Part shown: one piece after another, positions 7,170-11,522 of the stretch
Position numbering within the stretch: the first letter of the stretch is position 1
How the letters are laid out: every line of letters begins with the position of its first letter
Assembly: GCA_036276235.1 (NCBI GenBank)
Contig: DATBDZ010000269.1
Location: forward strand, 1-11,522
Direction of reading: 5' to 3'
Length of the DNA: 11,522 nt
Source: JANWHF01 sp036276235
Lineage (GTDB): Bacteria > Planctomycetota > Phycisphaerae > Tepidisphaerales > Tepidisphaeraceae
Program-made: the position numbers and the translations under genes
The notes under the pieces: generated by a model
The model's database searches: none
What the model was told of the DNA's origin: nothing
The model's input: only the letters and a program-made list of their open reading frames with translations

Positions 7170-7208
7170 GTTAGACGTACCTGACGGCGGAAAAACTTCG
7201 CAAGAAAC

Positions 7209-7286
7209 CGTCATGCTGAGGTACTCCGAAGCATCTGGCTTACTCGCGCAAACCGGCCAGATGCTTCGGAGTACCTCAGCATGACG
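7209..7286. repeat. Perfect 31-bp inverted repeat upstream of the SET gene
   Basis: Arm 7209-7239 begins CGTCATGCTGAGG and is exactly complementary to 7256-7286, with a 16-base spacer. Each arm also contains its own small hairpin, ATGCT (7213-7217) with AGCAT (7230-7234). The core CATGCTGAG followed by GAAGCATCT resembles an intergenic repeat I recall as widespread in environmental bacteria. The element ends 52 bases before the SET start codon and, if transcribed, would form a very stable stem in that leader. Confidence 0.85.
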
Positions 7287-7338
7287 ATTCCTCAAACTGA
7301 AAACGCGATCGAAGCGACACTGCAACCGGATTTCGTTC

Positions 7339-7818
7339 ATGTATACCAAGACACACATCGCCCCCTCAAAAATCTTCGGCCAGGGCCTCTTCGCATCAGA
7401 GCCGATTCCGCGTGGCAAGATCGTCTGCTTCTTCTGCATCAACGCGCAAATCATCGACGAGCAGAGGTTCTTGCAAGCGGTTGCCAACAACGAGCAGCCG
7501 ATGGTCCGCACTGCCACGCGCCAGGCCGGCAGGTACTACACGCATGGAAACGAGAACGAGCTTTACACCTTTATCAACCACTCATTCACGCCGAACTTGC
7601 TGTGCCATGTCGGCATGGTGATCGCGCGGCGTGACATTGCCGCCGGAGAAGAATTGACGCTCGACTATCGCACGCTGATCGACAACAGCGATATTGGCGT
7701 GTACCGCGATGCCGTCAGCGGCGAAGAAATCCGCGGCTTCTCCGCGCAAGAGACTTTGCTGCGCACCGCTCGTGAGCTGCTGGAAATCGTCGGAGATCTG
7801 GAAGGTTGGGAAGGATAA
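7339..7818 (+). CDS. Stand-alone SET-domain protein (putative protein lysine methyltransferase)
   Basis: A 159-residue protein made almost wholly of a SET domain. It shows the N-terminal GQGLFASEPIPRG segment (about 14-26), the S-adenosylmethionine-binding INHSFTPN (79-86, Asn80-His81) and GEELTLDY (103-110) ending in the catalytic Tyr110. These are the signature elements of SET methyltransferases, which transfer a methyl group to protein lysines. There is no Cys-rich pre-SET or post-SET zinc region; a helical tail (about 135-155) follows instead. The substrate is unknown; short bacterial SET proteins may act on ribosomal or DNA-associated proteins, or lie outside any known pathway. ATG 7339 has no clear Shine-Dalgarno sequence. 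The gene sits between a 78-base palindromic repeat and the kinase-like gene 98 bases downstream on the same strand. Composition is not obviously foreign. Confidence 0.9.
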   Translation: MYTKTHIAPSKIFGQGLFASEPIPRGKIVCFFCINAQIIDEQRFLQAVANNEQPMVRTATRQAGRYYTHGNENELYTFINHSFTPNLLCHVGMVIARRDIAAGEELTLDYRTLIDNSDIGVYRDAVSGEEIRGFSAQETLLRTARELLEIVGDLEGWEG

Positions 7819-7839
7819 CGTGTACTTGAGGCCGATAAC

Positions 7840-7876
7840 TTGTTCGCCGATAGTAATTTAATTATCTGGCTACTAT
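7840..7876 (+). promoter_or_regulatory. AT-rich possible promoter ahead of the kinase-like gene
   Basis: An AT-rich island in GC-rich surroundings. TTGTTC (7840-7845) is 16 bases before TTATCT (7862-7867); an alternative -10 box is TACTAT (7871-7876). All matches to consensus are partial, so this only suggests that the downstream gene has its own promoter rather than relying on the SET gene. Confidence 0.25.
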
Positions 7877-7916
7877 ACCTTCAAGATAGGGCTTGCCGAT
7901 TGCATCTGACAAAGGC

Positions 7917-9320
7917 ATGATGCCTGCTCGTTCCATGGAAGTCGCACAGCTGCCACAACGCCGCTCGATACTGGACGCAATTGAAGAGCCCGCGCCGGCT
8001 CCCGCTGCCCGGCCAAGCGCCGACGATCGTCACCGCACGCAGTTTGTTGAAAGCGCCGTTCGCCGAATCCTGGCCGGCGATCTGGAGTTTGAGCGATATC
8101 GTTCCTCCAGCTCGCTGGTGCAGCAGGATGGGCTGCTGGATTATCTGATCGCGGCGGAAGATGAGCCGCATTCTCCGGATGAAGTCTTCGGGCGGATCCG
8201 CTGGGGCGGGCAGTTTGTTTATCTCACGCGCCATCCGGAAAAGCTCGACAAGCTCGACCAGCAATTTGGATCGCGCGGGTTTCGAGTCTTGCGCGGGCCG
8301 GCCATTACGCGCACGGGGCCGCTGAGATTCCTTCCATTTCTCGGTCGCAAGGTTCATTACCTGATCGCGCGGAAGATGTATCTGACCAAGCCGCGCGAGA
8401 TCACCGAGCGGTTTACTTATCATGTGCAGCTCGTTGAGCCGCGACAGGGTATGGCGGCCGATGCGGTCAACGGGTGTGTCGTGAGGAAGGAAGTCCCCAG
8501 TCTCGAACGCGTCATCGGGCGCTTGCGGGCCAAGTTTTCCGACGTCCCGCAAAACGTGATCGAACGCCGCGCCCGAAAATTCACCGAAAAGATTTTCCCG
8601 CTCTTCCTGACGCGCGAGGCCGCGATGCTCAAGATTCTGCAGCGCGATCTCCCGCCGCAATATGCGCGGCGTGTGCCGACACTGCTGGAGGCAGAGAAGG
8701 ATTCGCGCGGGTATGTCACGCGCATGTGGATCAACTGGCTCCGCAACGGCGGCCGCCAGCTTTCGCACCTGGAGTTTGCCCGCCAAAGCGCCGATCTGCT
8801 GCGCGTCATCCACAACCTGTCGAACATTATCCACCTGGACCTGCGGCTGGATAACATGGTCATCACCGAGCACGGCGTCGGCTTCGTCGATTTCGGCTCG
8901 GCCGTGCGCGTCGGAGAAAATATTCACGGCAACCCGATGCTGTCCGGGCTTTTTGAAGAGCTGATGCGCACCAGCCAGATTCAGCGCATGCTCGATCAGA
9001 TGCGCAACACCGGCTCGCTCACCAGCTACATCATGTGCGACGCTTACGGCAAGGTGGACAAGGCGGTCGATCTGTTTTACCTGGCCGTACAAATCAAGCA
9101 GCCCAGCGGCAACCCCGATATCGCCAACTTCATCAAATACGACAAGGACGGCCCGGAAGCCGCTGCGCTGACGCGCCTGATGGACCAGGTCCTCCGCCCG
9201 CCCGACCCGCATAGGCCGCTATTTCGCAGCGCCGCCGATGTGCTGGAGGGGCTCAATCGCGTCGAAGATCAACTCAAGGGGAAGGCAACACCGCGCGTGA
9301 CAATAGAAAAATACGGCTAA
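7917..9320 (+). CDS. Atypical eukaryote-like protein kinase with unrecognised N-terminal domain
   Basis: A 467-residue soluble protein. After a Pro/Ala-rich start (about 1-42) comes an unrecognised domain of about 130 residues, then a protein-kinase fold from about 172. Kinase landmarks: candidate Lys191 (VVRKE) and Glu234 (REAAML), a hinge near MWINWLRNGG, the catalytic loop HLDLRLDN (Asp308, Asn313), DFG (325-327), the helix-F-like DLFYLAVQI and a PHRPLF segment as in bacterial Ser/Thr kinases. It is atypical: no clear Gly-rich loop, Arg replaces Lys two residues after the catalytic Asp, and no APE motif. Metal-binding residues are intact, so activity is plausible; protein or small-molecule phosphorylation are both possible. 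There is no transmembrane segment and no PASTA or other sensor. The N-terminal GGQFVYLTRHP stretch looks like the late strand of a methyltransferase fold, but no cofactor motif is present. Start is uncertain: ATG 7917, 7920 or 7935, or TTG 7893; AAAGG sits just before 7917/7920. Confidence 0.8.
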   Translation: MMPARSMEVAQLPQRRSILDAIEEPAPAPAARPSADDRHRTQFVESAVRRILAGDLEFERYRSSSSLVQQDGLLDYLIAAEDEPHSPDEVFGRIRWGGQFVYLTRHPEKLDKLDQQFGSRGFRVLRGPAITRTGPLRFLPFLGRKVHYLIARKMYLTKPREITERFTYHVQLVEPRQGMAADAVNGCVVRKEVPSLERVIGRLRAKFSDVPQNVIERRARKFTEKIFPLFLTREAAMLKILQRDLPPQYARRVPTLLEAEKDSRGYVTRMWINWLRNGGRQLSHLEFARQSADLLRVIHNLSNIIHLDLRLDNMVITEHGVGFVDFGSAVRVGENIHGNPMLSGLFEELMRTSQIQRMLDQMRNTGSLTSYIMCDAYGKVDKAVDLFYLAVQIKQPSGNPDIANFIKYDKDGPEAAALTRLMDQVLRPPDPHRPLFRSAADVLEGLNRVEDQLKGKATPRVTIEKYG

Positions 9321-9376
9321 AAGCACGGCAGGCAATGCCAGCGCTGCCAGCAGTACGCGCCGCGCGAAAGGACTCC

Positions 9377-9429
9377 CGACCCCCTTCCGTTTTCGACCCC
9401 CTTCCGTTTTGCCGACCCCCTTCCGTTTT
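9377..9429. repeat. Three direct copies of a 17-mer
   Basis: CGACCCCCTTCCGTTTT occurs at 9377-9393, 9394-9410 and 9413-9429. The first two copies abut; the third follows a two-base GC insertion. All three are identical. The copies start 57 bases after the stop of the kinase-like gene. Direct repeats of this size can bind a regulator or reflect slippage; the run-rich sequence makes slippage plausible. Confidence 0.85.
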
Positions 9430-9475
9430 GCAAGTGCCAAGTACCTGCTCTGAAAATGTCGGCGGCATACGAACG

Positions 9476-9564
9476 CCACGGGCATGCTAACGCAAGCCCA
9501 TGCCACCCAATTGGAGCACTGCCGCAAAATCGGGTAGCATGGGCTCGCGACAGCGTGCCCGTGG
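9476..9564. repeat. Paired REP-like hairpin element (imperfect inverted repeat, 37-bp arms)
   Basis: Arms 9476-9512 and 9528-9564 are inverted copies identical at 31 of 37 positions. Each arm folds as GGGC/GCCC, then a mismatch, then a 3-bp stem and a 4-base loop: the left arm as TGC-TAAC-GCA, the right arm as CGC-GACA-GCG. The stem difference is compensated (T-A against C-G in the same orientation); the others are in loop or flank. Same architecture as 7092-7169 but different sequence. Confidence 0.8.
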
Positions 9565-9747
9565 GGTTTTCGTACTTCGCCTGCGTGCTGATAGCACGTC
9601 ACCCCGGCATGACGGTGTGTGCGCAGGCGAGAACAACCAAGCCATCCGGTCTGCACACCGAAGCGGTTCACCATAATCACCCCCCTACACCCGCAGCGAG
9701 ATTCCAAACTTTCTGAAAGATATCTTCGCTCCTCCATTGACGGTAAA

Positions 9748-10356
9748 ATGATGCCAGTGGATATCGTCACTGCCATCACCGGAGCGAGCGGCGCGATGTA
9801 TGCGCAGCGGTTCATTGCCGGCCTTGTCGCGGCGGGCGTGAATGTGCATCTGATCGTTTCGCCGCTGGGACGCCGCCTGCTGCATGATGAGATGGGGATG
9901 GAAACCGTCGATCTCGCCGCGTTGGCGGGGACTGACGCGCACACCATCACGTACTACAACTACAACGACGTCGGCTGCAAGCTCGCCAGCGGAAGCTTTC
10001 TGCATGATGGGATGGTGATCGTCCCCTGCTCCAGCAACACGCTGGCCGAAGTCGCGCATGGCATCGGAGATAATCTCGTCGCCCGCGCGGCGGCCGTCAC
10101 GCTCAAAGAGCGGCGGCGGCTGATTCTCGCGCATCGTGAGATGCCGCTCTCGCCGATCGATGTGAATAACTACAAGATACTTACCGATGCCGGCGCCATC
10201 GTCGCGCCGTGCAATCCCGGCTTCTACCTCAATCCGACGACGATTGGCGAAGTGGTGGATTTTGTCGCTGGCAAGCTGCTTGATCTGTCGGGAGTCTCGC
10301 ACGCGATGGAGACGCGCTGGGACCCGAAGAAAATCCGGCCGCCGGAAACAGTGTAG
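9748..10356 (+). CDS. ubiX: UbiX-family flavin prenyltransferase
   Basis: Joins a dimethylallyl group to FMN, making the prenylated flavin cofactor needed by UbiD-type decarboxylases. The 202-residue protein has the full family signature: the FMN-binding TGASGAMYA (about 11-19), a central VPCSSNTLAEVAHGIGDNL block (about 92-110), ERRRLILAHREMPLS (121-135, with the Arg130-Glu131 pair) and APCNPGFY (153-160, Tyr160). Normal UbiX proteins are about 190-210 residues, so it is full length. It is followed by a UbiA-type prenyltransferase, the usual partner in quinone pathways; no UbiD gene is in the window. Start: ATG 9748 or ATG 9751, neither with a clear ribosome site. If TAAAAT at 9744-9749 is a -10 box, the transcript would begin near GTG 9757, which would itself give a normal UbiX N-terminus (VDIVTAITGASG). 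Confidence 0.93.
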   Translation: MMPVDIVTAITGASGAMYAQRFIAGLVAAGVNVHLIVSPLGRRLLHDEMGMETVDLAALAGTDAHTITYYNYNDVGCKLASGSFLHDGMVIVPCSSNTLAEVAHGIGDNLVARAAAVTLKERRRLILAHREMPLSPIDVNNYKILTDAGAIVAPCNPGFYLNPTTIGEVVDFVAGKLLDLSGVSHAMETRWDPKKIRPPETV

Positions 10357-10390
10357 GCAGTTTGCGATTGCTGATGTGTGATTTGCGGTT

Positions 10391-10500
10391 TGAAATCTGA
10401 AATCCGAAATTTGAAATCTCAAATCTAAGATTTCAGATTTGAAATCTGAAAATCGATCTGAAAATTGAAATCTCAAATCTGAAATTTCAAATTTGAAATT
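10391..10500. repeat. Degenerate heptamer array with long palindromes
   Basis: About fifteen tandem units related to TGAAATC, with variants TCAAATC, TGAAATT and TCAAATT, fill the gap and end ten bases before the ubiA start codon. The heptamer phase is kept throughout except for one 12-base unit at 10447-10458. Within the array, 10431-10440 and 10442-10451 form perfect 10-bp arms around a single G, and 10483-10500 is an 18-bp perfect palindrome (AATTTCAAATTTGAAATT). The tract is very AT-rich against a GC-rich background. Confidence 0.85.
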
Positions 10501-10510
10501 CACATACCCC

Positions 10511-11440
10511 ATGACCACCGACGCCGCCTCGATTCAACCGCAGACTGCAACTCCCCGACGGCAATTCACCTATCGTCTCTCGACATTCGCCGGCGACATC
10601 AAAATCGCCCACACGATCTTCGCCCTGCCTTTCGCGCTGCTGAGCACATTCCTTGCCGCCGGTGGTTGGCCGAAGCTGGGCCAATTGGCACTGATCCTTG
10701 TCTGCATGGTGACGGCGCGCACGCTGGCGATGGCGGTCAATCGCCTGCTCGACGCGAAGCTTGACGCGGACAATCCGCGCACGGCCCGGCGGGCGATCCC
10801 CGCCGGCGCGCTGTCGCGCGGGTTTTATTGGATGATCGTCACACTATGTGCGGCGGGATTCGTAGCCGCGACGGGCGGCTTCCGGTGGGCTTACCACAAC
10901 CCGTGGCCCTTGCGCATGTCGCTCCCTGTGCTCCTGCTGCTCAGCGCTTATCCGCTGCTCAAGCGCTTCACGCGCTACTGTCATTATTATCTGGGAGCGT
11001 GCCTGGCCATCGCGCCGCTCTGCGCCTGGGTAGCCATCCGTGGCTCGATCGATCCGCCGCCCTTCTGGATATTCGGTGCGGTGCTGCTGTGGACGGCCGG
11101 CTTCGACATCATCTACGCGTGCCAGGATTATCAAATCGACGTCGCCGCCGGACTGTTCTCGGTGCCGGCAAAAGTCGGAATCGCCAAAGCGCTGTGGATC
11201 AGTCGGATCACCCACGTCGGCTGTGCCGCGATGTTGCTGGGGCTGGGCATTTTCACGCCGCAATTGGGTGCGTTCTATTTCGTCGGCGCCGGGATCGCGA
11301 TCGCGCTACTGATCGGCGAGCAGATGCTCGTCCGCGCCGAAGATCTTTCGAAGGTGAACCTGGCGTTTTTCACGTTGAATGGATTCATCAGCCTGATCGT
11401 GGGGACGCTCGGGATCGTCGATGTGCTGCGGCATGCGTAG
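10511..11440 (+). CDS. ubiA: UbiA-type polyprenyltransferase (quinone biosynthesis)
   Basis: An integral membrane enzyme of 309 residues that attaches a polyprenyl chain to an aromatic ring precursor. Both Asp-rich metal/diphosphate motifs are present: Asn77-x3-Asp81-x3-Asp85 (NRLLDAKLD) and Asp199...Asp206-x3-Asp210 (DIIYACQDYQID). Eight or so hydrophobic helices follow the UbiA pattern. The early segment GDIKIAHTIFALPFALL is typical of the UbiA subgroup found beside ubiX in bacteria that make menaquinone by the futalosine route, where the enzyme is called MqnP; the true aromatic substrate (4-hydroxybenzoate or 1,4-dihydroxy-6-naphthoate) cannot be read from sequence. ATG 10511 gives a normal cytoplasmic N-terminus; TTG 10493 lies in the repeat array and is unlikely. 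There is no Shine-Dalgarno sequence, and the array ends just before the start. It is 154 bases downstream of ubiX on the same strand. Confidence 0.92.
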   Translation: MTTDAASIQPQTATPRRQFTYRLSTFAGDIKIAHTIFALPFALLSTFLAAGGWPKLGQLALILVCMVTARTLAMAVNRLLDAKLDADNPRTARRAIPAGALSRGFYWMIVTLCAAGFVAATGGFRWAYHNPWPLRMSLPVLLLLSAYPLLKRFTRYCHYYLGACLAIAPLCAWVAIRGSIDPPPFWIFGAVLLWTAGFDIIYACQDYQIDVAAGLFSVPAKVGIAKALWISRITHVGCAAMLLGLGIFTPQLGAFYFVGAGIAIALLIGEQMLVRAEDLSKVNLAFFTLNGFISLIVGTLGIVDVLRHA

Positions 11441-11458
11441 TTATGACCTGAAGGAAGA

Positions 11459-11483
11459 CATGCCCACGCAAGCGTGGGACATG
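11459..11483. repeat. Hairpin after ubiA, REP-like or terminator-like
   Basis: Arms CATGCCCACGC (11459-11469) and GCGTGGG-A-CATG (11472-11483) pair over 11 bp with a single bulged A and a two-base loop. It begins 19 bases after the ubiA stop, where a terminator would be expected, but no T-run follows. It shares ACGCAAGC with the left arm of the 9476-9564 element, so it may be a relative of that repeat. The remaining bases to 11522 show no gene. Confidence 0.5.
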
Positions 11484-11522
11484 GCGCCCCGTCGCGAGAA
11501 CCGGATCGTCCGCAGTTAAAAC

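Larger units (their letters stand above)
7042..7338. other. Repeat-filled intergenic region between truD and the SET gene
   Basis: This 297-base stretch has no believable gene. It is occupied by two paired-hairpin repeats (7092-7169 and 7209-7286). Between them, CGAAGTT (7166-7172) and AACTTCG (7194-7200) form a further loose dyad. No terminator with a T-run was seen after truD. The short open frame at 7102-7284 is made almost entirely of the repeats. Confidence 0.7.
9321..9747. other. Repeat-filled intergenic region between the kinase-like gene and ubiX
   Basis: This 427-base stretch has no gene I can support. In order it holds a triplicated 17-mer (9377-9429), a paired-hairpin repeat (9476-9564), and a small dyad CGTCA (9597-9601) / TGACG (9610-9614). 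The ubiX frame stays open upstream to about 9619, but the encoded residues have no family similarity. TAAAAT at 9744-9749 could act as a -10 box, but no -35 box was found. Confidence 0.65.

Noticed and set aside
7102..7284. Short open frame between truD and the SET gene
   Set aside because: Built almost wholly from two palindromic repeats, with no gene-like translation.
9377..9429. CRISPR or replication-origin iterons
   Set aside because: Only three copies with almost no spacers, and no replication or cas gene nearby; left as a direct repeat.
9619..9747. Upstream extension of ubiX
   Set aside because: The added residues have no family similarity and the standard UbiX N-terminus starts at 9748-9757.
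9219..9950. Minus-strand open frame across the repeat region and ubiX
   Set aside because: Shadow frame; its middle is the translated 17-mer repeat and its start is antisense to conserved ubiX.
10391..10500. CRISPR array
   Set aside because: Units are seven bases, contiguous and degenerate, with no spacers and no cas genes in the window.

Overview
The window is GC-rich chromosomal DNA with eleven protein-coding genes and an unusually rich set of intergenic palindromes and short repeats. I saw no rRNA, tRNA, transposase, phage gene or CRISPR array. Likely origin is Planctomycetota or a related phylum. This is an inference from a pseudopilin with an H-x10-DG tail, a stand-alone SET-domain protein, an atypical eukaryote-like kinase, several genes with no recognisable Shine-Dalgarno sequence, and repeat-laden intergenic DNA. 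No single marker gene proves it.

Layout. 1-1005 (minus) is the N-terminal part of phosphoglucomutase (pgm), cut by the window edge. Divergent from it, 1252-3960 (plus) reads as one unit: a type II secretion/type IV pilin-like pseudopilin, an OmpR/PhoB-type response regulator and its membrane histidine kinase, with only 4 nt between the last two. 4020-4517 (plus) encodes a small secreted protein of unknown function. The convergent gap 4518-4721 holds three hairpins. 4722-5711 (minus) is a sugar-nucleotide epimerase, divergent from truD (5821-7041, plus). After a repeat-filled gap come a SET-domain protein (7339-7818) and a long protein-kinase-fold protein with an unrecognised N-terminal domain (7917-9320). 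Another repeat-filled gap leads to ubiX (9748-10356) and a UbiA-type prenyltransferase (10511-11440), a pair expected in quinone (probably menaquinone) biosynthesis.

Functionally the genes are mostly housekeeping: sugar phosphate and sugar nucleotide metabolism, tRNA pseudouridylation and quinone synthesis. To these are added a two-component system next to a pseudopilin and two regulatory-looking proteins, SET and kinase, whose targets are unknown.

The most unusual content is intergenic. Three elements (7092-7169, 7209-7286, 9476-9564) share one format: a REP-like hairpin repeated in inverted orientation. In two of them the arms have diverged, and every stem difference is compensated (T-A in one arm, C-G in the other). 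There is also a triplicated 17-mer (9377-9429) and a degenerate heptamer array with long palindromes running up to the ubiA start (10391-10500). Starts were chosen by motif position and Shine-Dalgarno where visible; several remain uncertain.
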